Position numbers and translations under genes: made by a program
The notes under the pieces: generated by a model
Told to the model about the DNA's origin: nothing
Database searches by the model: none
The model's input: the letters and a program-made list of their open reading frames with translations, nothing else
Assembly (NCBI GenBank): GCA_017534365.1
Contig: JAFWCS010000084.1
Location: 1 to 7,896 of the forward strand
Source of the DNA: Clostridia bacterium
Lineage (GTDB): Bacteria; Bacillota; Clostridia; Oscillospirales; Acutalibacteraceae
DNA length: 7,896 nucleotides
Reading direction: 5' to 3'
In this document: positions 1 through 7,115 of the stretch, one piece after another
How the letters are laid out: the number at the start of each line of letters is the position of its first letter
Position numbering within the stretch: the first letter of the stretch is position 1

Positions 1-563
1 CCTCCGACGTGTTCTCCGTCGGCCAGGAAGTGGACGTTTACATCAAGGCGCTGGATGCCGAGAAGCGCAAGATCTCCCTCGGCTACAGACGCGATGAGGA
101 CAATCCCTGGGAGATCCTGAAGAAGAATTATCCCGAGGGCACCGTCATCGAGACCGAGATCGTCGGCCTGACCACCTTCGGCGCGTTCGCCAAGGTGATC
201 CCCGGCATCGACGGCCTGATCCACATCTCCCAGATCGCGGATCGCCGCATCAACAAGCCCGAGGACGTGCTTGCGGTCGGCGACAAGGTGACCTGCAAGA
301 TCACGGCGATCGACTTCGACAAGAAGCGCGTGAGCCTGTCCATCCGCGCCCTGCTTGAGGCCGCCGCAGACGACGAAGCGGACGAAGAGGACGCTTACGA
401 CGAAGAAGAAGCGCCGGCCGAGGATGCGCCTGCCGAAGAAGCAGTTGCAGAAGAAGCTCCCGCTGAGGAAGCTGTCGCTGAGGAAGCGCCCGCTGAAGAA
501 GCCGTTGCGGAAGAAGCTCCCGTCGAGGAAGCGCCTGCGGAAGCGCCCGCCGACGCGGAATAA
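1..563 (+). CDS. rpsA: S1-domain RNA-binding protein, ribosomal protein S1 type (5' partial)
   Basis: The reading frame is open from the first base, so the start lies outside the window; an internal GTG at 9 is not the start. The visible 187 codons hold the end of one S1 OB-fold repeat (ending near KISLGYR), a complete S1 repeat (about codons 45-120, with the typical TTFGAFAKV, GIDGLIHISQI and KRVSLSIRALLE motifs), and then an Ala/Glu-rich acidic tail of about 65 residues. S1 proteins bind single-stranded mRNA and help load it on the 30S ribosome. The DNPWEILKK linker between the repeats is typical of Clostridia S1 proteins. In many Clostridia the S1 repeats are fused behind IspH (HMBPP reductase); because the N-terminus is missing, that bifunctional form cannot be excluded. 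The gene is followed directly by an intrinsic terminator. The S1 identification is secure; the symbol is less so. Confidence 0.88.
   Translation, partial: SDVFSVGQEVDVYIKALDAEKRKISLGYRRDEDNPWEILKKNYPEGTVIETEIVGLTTFGAFAKVIPGIDGLIHISQIADRRINKPEDVLAVGDKVTCKITAIDFDKKRVSLSIRALLEAAADDEADEEDAYDEEEAPAEDAPAEEAVAEEAPAEEAVAEEAPAEEAVAEEAPVEEAPAEAPADAE
435..524 (+). repeat. Three in-frame 30-base repeats coding EEAVAEEAPA
   Basis: Three consecutive 10-residue units (435-464, 465-494, 495-524) read EEAVAEEAPA, EEAVAEEAPA and EEAVAEEAPV inside the acidic tail of the S1 protein. The units use different synonymous codons (GAA/GAG, GCA/GCT/GCC/GCG), so they are nearly identical as protein but diverged as DNA. 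The tail is probably disordered and strongly negatively charged. Confidence 0.85.
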
Positions 564-575
564 GAAACAGAACCG

Positions 576-610
576 ACGCCCGCAGACCATTGGTTTTGCG
601 GGCGTTTTTT
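576..610 (+). terminator. Intrinsic terminator of the S1 gene
   Basis: The stem CGCCCGCA (577-584) pairs perfectly with TGCGGGCG (597-604), with an A-T pair possible outside it. A 12-base loop lies between the arms, and six T (605-610) follow at once. The hairpin starts 13 bases after the S1 stop codon. The next gene starts only 15 bases beyond the T-run. Confidence 0.92.
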
Positions 611-625
611 CGATTGCGAGGATTC

Positions 626-1549
626 ATGATCAAGAAGCAAAAACTGCTCGGCCCGCTTTATTGCCTGCTGGCCGCAGTGATCTGGGGCCTGTCCTTCGTT
701 GCGCAGAGCGTGGGAAAGGACGTGGGCACCTTCACCTTCAACGCCCTGCGGATGCTGCTGGGCTTTGCGGTGCTGCTGCCGTATGCGGCGCTGCGTCTGC
801 GCCGCGGCAAAGCGCCGGCGGCGGGGGAGAAAACGCAAAAAACGTCGCTGCGCGCCCTGGCCTTCGCCGGCCTGTGCTGCGGGATCCCGCTGGGCGTCGG
901 CGTCAACCTGCAGCAGCAGGCCTTTCACTATCTGGAGGTCGGCAAGGTCGGTTTTATCACGGCGCTTTATATGCTGCTCGTGCCGGTGTTCGGTCTCTTT
1001 CTGCATCAGCGCGCGCGTCTGAACGTCTGGCTCGGCGTCGGGCTCGGCGTGGTCGGCCTGTATTTCATCAGCATCCGGCCCGGCGGCTTTTCCGTCGGCA
1101 CGGGAGAGCTGATCTCCGTCATCGGCGCGTTCGCGTTCGCGGCGCACATCCTTGTGGTGGATCATTTCTGCAGCAAGGTCGACACGGTCGCGCTCTCCTG
1201 CGCGCAGTTTCTGGTTGCCGCGCTGCTGTCTGCAGCCGGCATGGCGCTGGCTGAATCGCCGACGCTGCCCGCGATCCTCGCGGCGAAATGGCCGCTGCTG
1301 TATACGGGGATTATGAGCTGCGGCGTCGCGTTCACGGCGCAGGTGTTCGGCCAGAAATATGCCCCGCCGGCCGTCGCTTCGCTGCTGCTGTGCACGGAAT
1401 CCGTCTTTTCCGTGCTGTTCGGCTGGGCACTGCTGCATCAGACGCTGACCGCGCGGGAGCTCTTCGGCTGCGGCGTCATGTTTGCCGCCGTTGTGCTCAC
1501 GCAGATCCCGACCGAGAAGTTCCATCGGGCGAAGGATGCCCGGCCATAA
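626..1549 (+). CDS. EamA/DMT-family membrane transporter
   Basis: A 307-aa, very hydrophobic protein with about ten predicted membrane helices arranged as two EamA repeats, the architecture and length usual for drug/metabolite transporter superfamily exporters. The first helix carries the family-typical LLAAVIWGLSFVAQ (about residues 13-26). The first repeat ends near residue 145 and the second starts near GELISVIGAFAFAAHILVV. Such proteins move amino acids, nucleotides or other small metabolites across the cytoplasmic membrane; the substrate cannot be read from sequence. I chose ATG 626 because GAGGA (618-622) precedes it, although the spacing of 3-4 bases is short. The in-frame TTG at 590 would put the N-terminus inside the terminator hairpin and gives a non-family extension. 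The gene sits 21 bases before the protease gene and probably shares its transcript. Confidence 0.9.
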   Translation: MIKKQKLLGPLYCLLAAVIWGLSFVAQSVGKDVGTFTFNALRMLLGFAVLLPYAALRLRRGKAPAAGEKTQKTSLRALAFAGLCCGIPLGVGVNLQQQAFHYLEVGKVGFITALYMLLVPVFGLFLHQRARLNVWLGVGLGVVGLYFISIRPGGFSVGTGELISVIGAFAFAAHILVVDHFCSKVDTVALSCAQFLVAALLSAAGMALAESPTLPAILAAKWPLLYTGIMSCGVAFTAQVFGQKYAPPAVASLLLCTESVFSVLFGWALLHQTLTARELFGCGVMFAAVVLTQIPTEKFHRAKDARP

Positions 1550-1570
1550 TACACAACAGGAGAATTGAAA

Positions 1571-3319
1571 ATGAAAATCGCTGCTTTTCTGATGTCGCTG
1601 CTCCTCTCCGTGAGCGGGCTGTTTCATACGGCCTGGTCAACGGCGGTGGATGCGGTGAGCGAAATGCTCTACGGGATCCCCTGCACCTCCGAGGCGATCA
1701 ACGCCCGGGTGCTGGATGAGATCGAGGACGCTGACGTTGTCGCGCTCGGCGACGGCACGGGCTATGTGCCGGATCTGCTGCTGGTCTTTCTCGAGGAGGG
1801 CGTCACCTTCCGCGAACGGCTGACGGCGCTGCGCGGCGCCGGCCTCTCGGTCGCGGGCTGGTGCGCGCCGGCGAATCTGTTTGTCGTGCGCTGCCTGCCG
1901 GCAGGGCTGGAGACGCTGCGGAACCGCTGCGCCGCCATTGAAAAAAACAGCGGCGTCGCGCTGGCCGCCCCGGTCATGACAGGGCGGATCGCGCCGCAGC
2001 GCATTCCGAACGACCCCTTTGATTTCTATGGCGATCCCGCAAAGGAATGGGATGAGCTCTCGCCGGACGGCGCCAACTGGTGGCTGGAGGCGGTCCACGC
2101 CAGGCAGGCCTGGGATTACAGCGCGCAGTTCCACCCGGTCAACACCGGCGTGGTGGACGACGGCTTCCAGCTGGATCATCCGGATCTGGAGGGCAAGATC
2201 AGCTTCCCGACCCAGCGCCTTTTCAAACGCTACAGCGTCGAGTCCCACGGCTCGCACGTGGCCGGCATCATTGCCGCGGAGCAGGATAACGGCGTGGGCA
2301 TGACCGGCCATTGCCCGCAGGCAAAGCTGATCTGCGCGGACTGGGCGCCGACGGAGAAGCAGCATTGGAATACCGATCTTTCGGTGCTGTTCGGCATGAC
2401 GGCCGTGGTCAAGGCCGGCGCGAAGGCGATCAATTTTTCGCTGGGCGTGACCAGCAGCATGGAAGGCGACGAGATCGGCTTTTTCTATCGGGAGCTTGAA
2501 CCGCGCGTCATTTCCTACGCGATGGCTTCGCTCCTGCGCAAAGGCTACGATTTCCTGATCGTGCAGTCCGCCGGCAACGGCAACGCCTACGGCTTCCCGG
2601 TGGACGCGATCAACAACGGCGAATTTGCCGGCATCACGGAACGCACGACGTTCGTCGGCCTGACCGGCGTGAAGAAGCAGGAGATCCTCGACCGGATCCT
2701 GATCGTCGCCGCGGCGGCGCAGAAGTGGGACGGCACCATCCAGCTCGCCTCCTATTCCAATTACGGCAGCCGCGCGGAGATCGCCGCGCCGGGCAGCCAT
2801 ATCTACAGCACGATCCCCGAAAACGACTATGCTTATTACAGCGGCACCTCCATGGCGGCGCCCGTCGTCACGGCGGCGGCTTCCCTGGTCTGGTCGGTCG
2901 ATCCCGATCTGACCGGCGCGCAGGTGAAACGGATCCTGCTCGAGAATGCGGATGCCGGCCGCGTGCTGCCGAACGCCGAGACCCCCGAGTGGACGCAGGC
3001 CTATCCGCTGGTGAACGCCAAGCGGAGCGTCGAGGCTGCGCTGCGCGGCGCGGCGGCGGAAACGATCACCGTCACCGGCACGGCCCCGGAGGGCACGGCG
3101 GAACTCCGGTTCGCCGGCGTGACCCACACCGTCTATTCCGACGGCAGCTTTGATTTCGTTGCGACGGCGACGGAAGGCACGGCCGAGGCGCTGGACGCAA
3201 ACGGGCAGGCGCTCGCGACGGCGGACGTGCAGGCGCGCGCAGGGGAGACCGTGACGCTCACGCTCACTGCGCCGACGGAAGAACCGCCGACTGATGAAGC
3301 GCTGCAGCAGGCGGCATAA
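1571..3319 (+). CDS. Secreted subtilisin-like serine protease (S8 family)
   Basis: A 582-aa secreted protease. Residues 1 to about 24 form a signal peptide (MK, then a hydrophobic run to SGLFHTAWS; the cleavage site is not obvious). Residues about 45-135 look like an inhibitory propeptide. The S8 catalytic domain spans about 150-490, with Asp196 (VVDDG, then HPDL), His226 (HGSHVAGIIAA), oxyanion Asn336 (SAGNGN) and nucleophile Ser427 (SGTSMAAPVV), so it should be active. A short Thr/Ala-rich C-terminal part (about 495-570) has the alternating pattern of a small beta-sandwich. No LPXTG motif or C-terminal membrane anchor is seen, so the enzyme is probably released. The start is ATG 1571 because AGGAG (1558-1562) is 8 bases upstream; the TTG at 1565 would be only 2 bases from it. 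Four Cys (38, 98, 108, 120) fall in or near the propeptide. The substrate is unknown. Confidence 0.94.
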   Translation: MKIAAFLMSLLLSVSGLFHTAWSTAVDAVSEMLYGIPCTSEAINARVLDEIEDADVVALGDGTGYVPDLLLVFLEEGVTFRERLTALRGAGLSVAGWCAPANLFVVRCLPAGLETLRNRCAAIEKNSGVALAAPVMTGRIAPQRIPNDPFDFYGDPAKEWDELSPDGANWWLEAVHARQAWDYSAQFHPVNTGVVDDGFQLDHPDLEGKISFPTQRLFKRYSVESHGSHVAGIIAAEQDNGVGMTGHCPQAKLICADWAPTEKQHWNTDLSVLFGMTAVVKAGAKAINFSLGVTSSMEGDEIGFFYRELEPRVISYAMASLLRKGYDFLIVQSAGNGNAYGFPVDAINNGEFAGITERTTFVGLTGVKKQEILDRILIVAAAAQKWDGTIQLASYSNYGSRAEIAAPGSHIYSTIPENDYAYYSGTSMAAPVVTAAASLVWSVDPDLTGAQVKRILLENADAGRVLPNAETPEWTQAYPLVNAKRSVEAALRGAAAETITVTGTAPEGTAELRFAGVTHTVYSDGSFDFVATATEGTAEALDANGQALATADVQARAGETVTLTLTAPTEEPPTDEALQQAA

Positions 3320-3346
3320 CGATACAGATCGAAAGGAGCAAACAGC

Positions 3347-5029
3347 ATGGCAGAGATCAAAAAGCACTGGTATAAGGAGATGTCCGTCTATCAGGTCTGG
3401 CCGCGCAGTTTCAAGGACGGCAACGGCGACGGCGTCGGCGACCTCAAGGGCATTCTGGAAAAGCTGGATTATATCAAGAGCCTCGGCGTGGACGCAATCT
3501 GGTTCTCGCCGCTCTATAAATCCCCGCAGCATGACTACGGCTATGATATTGCCGATTATAAAGACATCAATCCGGAATACGGCACGCTGGAGGACTTCAA
3601 GGCCGTGCTGAACGCCGCCCACGAAAAAGGCCTGCGCGTGATCATGGATCTGGTCATCAACCACACCTCCAATGAGCACAAGTGGTTCCTGGAGAGCATG
3701 AAGGGCAAGGACAATCCCTATCACGATTATTATTTCTGGCGCGACGGCAAGCAGCCCGGCGGCAAAAAAGCGTCGAACAACTGGAAATCCACCTTCACGG
3801 GTCCTGCCTGGGAATACAACGCCGCGCTGGATCAATGGTATCTGCATCTGTTCACCAAGGAGCAGCCGGATCTGAATATGGATAACCCCAAGGTGCGCGA
3901 GGAGATCAAGGAGATCATCCGCTTCTGGCTCGATCTAGGCGTGGACGGCTTCCGCGAGGACGTGATCACCTTCATCTCCAAGCGGGAGGGGCTGCCCACG
4001 GGCTTCCCGATCCCGGTGGCCTGCGGCATGGAGCATTATAAATGCGGCCCGCATCTGGATGAATACCTCGCCGAGTTCCGCAAGGTGACGGACGACTACG
4101 ACTGCATGACCGTGGGCGAAGCGCCGATGATGACGCCGAAGCTCGCGCTGCGCTTCATCCGCGAGGGCGCAGGGCAGGTGCTCAATATGATGTTCAACTT
4201 CCAGCATATGGAAGCGGACTGCTTCATGATCAGCTGGATCCCGATGCCCTTCAATCTCCACAAGCTCAAGGCGGCCTATGACCGCTGGCAGCGCAAGCTC
4301 TACGGCGTTGCCTGGAATGCGAATTACATCGAGAACCATGATCAGCCCCGCGTCATCAGCCGCTACGGCAGCGAAAAATACCGCGTGGAGAGCGGCAAAA
4401 TGCTCGCCACAATGTATATCTGTCAGAGCGGCACCCCCTTCATCTATCAGGGGCAGGAGATCGGTATGACGAATATCAGGCTCGACTCCGTGGATGATTA
4501 CGTCGATATCCAGACGAAGGATACCTACAAGCTCTACCGCAAGCTCGGTCTGCCGCACAAGGCCGTGATGAAGATCACAAACCGCGCCTCGCGCGACAAC
4601 GGCCGCACCCCCGTGCAGTGGTCGGCGGAAGCGAACGCCGGCTTCACCACGGCGGAAACTCCGTGGTTCGCCGTCAACCCGAATTATAAAGAGATCAACG
4701 TCGCCGCGGCGGAAGCGGATCCCGATTCGATCCTCAACTATTACCGCAGGCTGCTGAAATTCCGCAAGGAAAACGAGATCTGCATCTACGGCGATTTCAG
4801 GCAGCACTATAAGCGCAGCGGCAAGCTCTTTGTCTATGAGCGCAATTCTCAGGGGCAGCGGATGCTGGTCGTCAACTCCTTCACCGAGAAGCCGGTGTAT
4901 TTCGAGGCGCCGCAGGGCTTCGACCTCTCCAAAGGCGAGCTGGCGCTCTCCAATTACCCGGTCGCCGATCAGAGCATCAATTCCTTCATGACCAAGCCTT
5001 ACGAAACCCGCGTGTATCTTTTTAAATAA
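3347..5029 (+). CDS. GH13 oligo-1,6-glucosidase / alpha-glucosidase
   Basis: A 560-aa protein matching the whole length of GH13 subfamily-31-type glucosidases (MalL-like, usually 550-565 aa). It has no signal peptide, so it should act in the cytoplasm on imported short alpha-glucans, releasing glucose from non-reducing ends. Visible motifs: the Ca-binding-like loop DGNGDGVGD (24-32), region I DLVINH (101-106), region II GFREDV with nucleophile Asp205, region III VGEAP with acid/base Glu258, and region IV ENHDQPR with Asp332. The SRDNGRTPVQW and NPNYKEINV stretches are also typical of this subfamily. Val206 right after the nucleophile is the residue linked to alpha-1,6 preference in the family, where Thr or Ala marks alpha-1,4. 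Trehalose-6-phosphate hydrolase or dextran glucosidase are less likely alternatives. AAAGGAG (3332-3338) lies 8 bases before the ATG. An intrinsic terminator follows. No sugar transporter gene is adjacent. Confidence 0.94.
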   Translation: MAEIKKHWYKEMSVYQVWPRSFKDGNGDGVGDLKGILEKLDYIKSLGVDAIWFSPLYKSPQHDYGYDIADYKDINPEYGTLEDFKAVLNAAHEKGLRVIMDLVINHTSNEHKWFLESMKGKDNPYHDYYFWRDGKQPGGKKASNNWKSTFTGPAWEYNAALDQWYLHLFTKEQPDLNMDNPKVREEIKEIIRFWLDLGVDGFREDVITFISKREGLPTGFPIPVACGMEHYKCGPHLDEYLAEFRKVTDDYDCMTVGEAPMMTPKLALRFIREGAGQVLNMMFNFQHMEADCFMISWIPMPFNLHKLKAAYDRWQRKLYGVAWNANYIENHDQPRVISRYGSEKYRVESGKMLATMYICQSGTPFIYQGQEIGMTNIRLDSVDDYVDIQTKDTYKLYRKLGLPHKAVMKITNRASRDNGRTPVQWSAEANAGFTTAETPWFAVNPNYKEINVAAAEADPDSILNYYRRLLKFRKENEICIYGDFRQHYKRSGKLFVYERNSQGQRMLVVNSFTEKPVYFEAPQGFDLSKGELALSNYPVADQSINSFMTKPYETRVYLFK

Positions 5030-5037
5030 ATCATCGT

Positions 5038-5076
5038 CGGCGCAGCCGTTCCAGGGGAATGACTGCGCCGCTTTTT
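5038..5076 (+). terminator. Intrinsic terminator after the glucosidase gene
   Basis: CGGCGCAG (5038-5045) pairs perfectly with CTGCGCCG (5063-5070), followed by C and five T (5072-5076). Inside the loop, TTCC (5049-5052) can pair with GGAA (5056-5059), making a longer bulged hairpin. It begins 8 bases after the glucosidase stop and separates this operon from the next promoter. Confidence 0.9.
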
Positions 5077-5126
5077 CAGACGGCGCGGCGATCAGCGCAA
5101 AGTCTACCGCCGTTCGACAGACGGCG
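5077..5126. repeat. Direct and inverted CAGACGGCG repeats upstream of a promoter
   Basis: CAGACGGCG occurs at 5077-5085 and again at 5118-5126, 41 bases apart, close to four helical turns. The second copy also forms a 6-bp inverted repeat with CGCCGT (5108-5113 against ACGGCG 5121-5126, 7-base spacer). The cluster ends two bases before the predicted -35 box of the XRE-CYTH gene. A regulator-binding role is inference from position only. Confidence 0.5.
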
Positions 5127-5128
5127 TC

Positions 5129-5156
5129 TTGCATTTTTTCAGATTCGGTGTAGAAT
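5129..5156 (+). promoter_or_regulatory. Predicted sigma-A promoter of the XRE-P-loop-CYTH operon
   Basis: A -35-like TTGCAT (5129-5134) and a -10 TAGAAT (5151-5156) are separated by 16 bases, partly T-rich. The -10 box has one mismatch to consensus and the -35 three. Transcription would begin near 5163, giving a leader of under 20 bases that consists almost only of the ribosome binding site AAAGGAGGG (5164-5172). This leaves no room for a riboswitch, so control should act at initiation. Confidence 0.6.
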
Positions 5157-5179
5157 GTAGGTGAAAGGAGGGAGCGCCG

Positions 5180-6484
5180 ATGAATGATTACACATTCGGC
5201 AATTATCTCTATGCATTGCGGAGCAGGGCGGGCCTTTCCCAATCGGAGCTTGCCGCGGAGCTTGGCGTGACCAACAAGGCGGTTTCCAAATGGGAGGTCG
5301 GCAGGGCAAAACCGGGCGTGGAGATGATCCGGAAGCTGGCGGCGCTGTTTCAGGTCAGCGTGGATGAATTGCTGAAAAAGAGAACGGGGGAGCATGAAGT
5401 GGAGATTACAAAAATCGTGATCACGGGCGGTCCGTGCGCAGGCAAGTCCACCGCGATGAGCTGGGTGCAGAATGCGTTCACGCAGATGGGCTATACGGTC
5501 CTGTTCGTCCCGGAGACCGCGACCGAGCTGATTACGGGCGGCGTCGCGCCGTGGACGTGCGGAACGAACGGCGACTATCAGAAATGCCAGCTGCAGCTGC
5601 AGCTTGCCAAGGAAAGAGTCTTTGAGCAGGCGGCGAAGACGATGGATACCGCCAAGGTCCTGATCGTTTGCGACCGCGGCGCGCTGGACAACAAGGCGTA
5701 TATGGATACGCTCGAGTTTGCCCAGGCGCTCGAATTTCTCGGCACGAACGAGATCACGCTGCGGGATAACTATGACGCCGTTTTTCATCTCGTGACGGCT
5801 GCGAAAGGCGCGGAGGCGTTCTACACCACCGCCAACAACGCCGCCAGGACGGAGACGGCGGAGGAAGCCGCCGCGCTGGACGACAAGCTGATCGCGGCGT
5901 GGACGGGGCATCCGCATCTGCGCGTGATCGACAACGCCTCGGGCTTTGAAGATAAAATGAAGCGCCTGATCGCGGAGATCTCCTCCTTCCTCGGGGAACC
6001 GGAACCGTTTGAGATCGAACGCAAGTTTCTGATCGAATATCCCGACGTCAAGTGGCTGGCCTCCATGCCGAACTGCCGGCGCGTGGAGATCATTCAGACC
6101 TATCTGAAATCGGCGCCGGAGGAAGAGGTCCGGATCCGTCAGCGCGGGTCTGACGGGCACTACGTCTACTTCCAGACCACGAAGCGCAGGGTCAGCGACG
6201 TCAAGCGCATTGAGATCGAACGCCGCCTTTCCGAAAGCGAATACCTTCGCCTGCTGATGAATGCGGACACCTCCCGGCGCCAGATCCGGAAGGACCGCTA
6301 CTGCCTGACGTATGAGAATCAGTATTTTGAGATCGACGTTTACCCCTTCTGGGACGATCGGGCAATCGCCGAGATCGAGCTCAGCGACGAGCATGCGGAG
6401 ATCAGGTTCCCCAAGCAGATCAAGGTGATCAAAGAGGTCACCGACGATGACGCTTACAAGAACGCTTCTCTGGCAAAGAAATAA
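5180..6484 (+). CDS. XRE DNA-binding + NadR/TTD14-like P-loop + CYTH fusion protein
   Basis: A 434-aa soluble protein with three domains. Residues 5-66 are an XRE helix-turn-helix (LSQSELAAELGVTNKAVSKW). Residues about 75-272 are a P-loop domain of the AAA_28/NadR-kinase type: Walker A GGPCAGKST with Lys89, VPETATELI, and a CDRGALDNKAYM motif with Asp165 and Arg166. Residues about 277-425 are a CYTH domain with its signature residues present: ExExK (Glu278, Glu280, Lys282), RxRxR (318, 320, 322), TTK (Lys335), KDRY (Lys371, Arg373), ExD (384, 386) and ExE (398, 400), so it should bind metal and triphosphate. P-loop plus CYTH pairing is known in animal TTD14 and, with a different kinase, in plant TTM proteins; CYTH enzymes hydrolyse or bind triphosphates. 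The ligand here is unknown. A nucleotide-responsive repressor/activator of its own operon is inference. AGGAGG sits 8 bases before the ATG. Confidence 0.92.
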   Translation: MNDYTFGNYLYALRSRAGLSQSELAAELGVTNKAVSKWEVGRAKPGVEMIRKLAALFQVSVDELLKKRTGEHEVEITKIVITGGPCAGKSTAMSWVQNAFTQMGYTVLFVPETATELITGGVAPWTCGTNGDYQKCQLQLQLAKERVFEQAAKTMDTAKVLIVCDRGALDNKAYMDTLEFAQALEFLGTNEITLRDNYDAVFHLVTAAKGAEAFYTTANNAARTETAEEAAALDDKLIAAWTGHPHLRVIDNASGFEDKMKRLIAEISSFLGEPEPFEIERKFLIEYPDVKWLASMPNCRRVEIIQTYLKSAPEEEVRIRQRGSDGHYVYFQTTKRRVSDVKRIEIERRLSESEYLRLLMNADTSRRQIRKDRYCLTYENQYFEIDVYPFWDDRAIAEIELSDEHAEIRFPKQIKVIKEVTDDDAYKNASLAKK

Positions 6485-6497
6485 GGAGGGATGCGGC

Positions 6498-7067
6498 ATG
6501 ACGGAAAACGCAGAAAAAAAGACCGGGCGCGCTTCTTCCCGCGTCAGGCTCAGGCGGATTGCCGTGACTGCGATCGGCACCGCGCTGTTTATTGTGCTGA
6601 CCATGTGCCTGCAGGTGCCGGTGTTTGAAAACTATTATCTCTGCCTCGGTTATGTCGTGATGGCCGTTTGCCTTTATTCGTTCGGCACGGGCGTCGGCAC
6701 GTTCGCGGGCGTTGCGGGCGTGATCCTTTACTGCCTGCTGACCGGCGGACTGCGCGGCCTGCCCGGCTGGGCGCTCGGCAATCTTGTCATCGGCGTCATC
6801 GTCGGCCTGACCTTCCGGCAGACGAAGAAAATGAAAACGCTCTGGCTGCGGGCGGCGATCAACTTTCTCGCGATCGCGGCCGCAACGACGATCGGGATCC
6901 TGATCCTCAAGTCGCTGACGGAGTGCGTTCTGTATGCGCAGCCGATGCTCGTGCGCATGGGCAAGAACGTGTTTGCGTTTGTCGCGGATATCTTCGTGCT
7001 GGAATTCAGCCTGCCGATCTGCATGTCGGTGGATAAACCGATCAGAAAAGTGCTGGAGATGCAGTGA
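6498..7067 (+). CDS. ECF transporter S component (vitamin-binding membrane subunit)
   Basis: A 189-aa membrane protein with a basic N-terminus (RASSRVRLRR) and about six hydrophobic segments (roughly 21-42, 47-63, 65-86, 92-108, 117-140, 155-177). The pattern of the first half (ALFIVLTMCLQVPV, an LGY motif where many members have LGD, then a Gly-rich helix and GNLVIGVIVGLTFR) matches S components of energy-coupling-factor transporters, which capture a vitamin or similar cofactor and pair with a shared EcfA/EcfT module encoded elsewhere. No ATPase or T subunit is adjacent, as is usual for group II systems. The substrate cannot be assigned; riboflavin-type members look closest in style, but this is weak. 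Its SD AGGAGG (6484-6489) begins on the last base of the preceding stop codon, so it is probably translationally coupled to the XRE-CYTH gene. In-frame TTG 6447 and out-of-frame ATG 6491 were not chosen. Confidence 0.85.
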   Translation: MTENAEKKTGRASSRVRLRRIAVTAIGTALFIVLTMCLQVPVFENYYLCLGYVVMAVCLYSFGTGVGTFAGVAGVILYCLLTGGLRGLPGWALGNLVIGVIVGLTFRQTKKMKTLWLRAAINFLAIAAATTIGILILKSLTECVLYAQPMLVRMGKNVFAFVADIFVLEFSLPICMSVDKPIRKVLEMQ

Positions 7068-7115
7068 AACACGACGGGTTAAGATGAATGAAACTGAAAG
7101 AAGGAGAGAGAAACT

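Noticed and set aside
355..1254. Plus-strand alternative frame of about 299 codons across the S1 tail and EamA
   Set aside because: It is out of frame with both real genes, translates to Lys/Arg-rich then Ala/Arg-rich sequence, and runs through the terminator.
395..1627. Long minus-strand open frame (about 410 codons) across the S1 tail and EamA gene
   Set aside because: It is the antisense of two clearly recognisable + strand genes, has low-complexity Arg/Gln/Ala-rich composition and no family features. Long antisense frames are expected at this GC content.
1637..3847. Minus-strand open frame of about 736 codons under the protease and glucosidase genes
   Set aside because: The overlapping + strand frames carry complete catalytic motifs of S8 and GH13 enzymes. 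The minus translation is Arg/His/Asp-rich without domains.
5106..5139. Second possible terminator (CGCCGT/ACGGCG hairpin followed by six T at 5134-5139)
   Set aside because: Seven unpaired bases separate the 6-bp stem from the T-run, and the T-run lies in the spacer of a good promoter. A strong terminator is already present at 5038-5076.
3935..6604. Minus-strand open frame of about 889 codons spanning the glucosidase, terminator and XRE-CYTH gene
   Set aside because: It crosses an intrinsic terminator and a promoter of the + strand and mirrors two well-supported + strand genes; composition is that of a codon-bias shadow.
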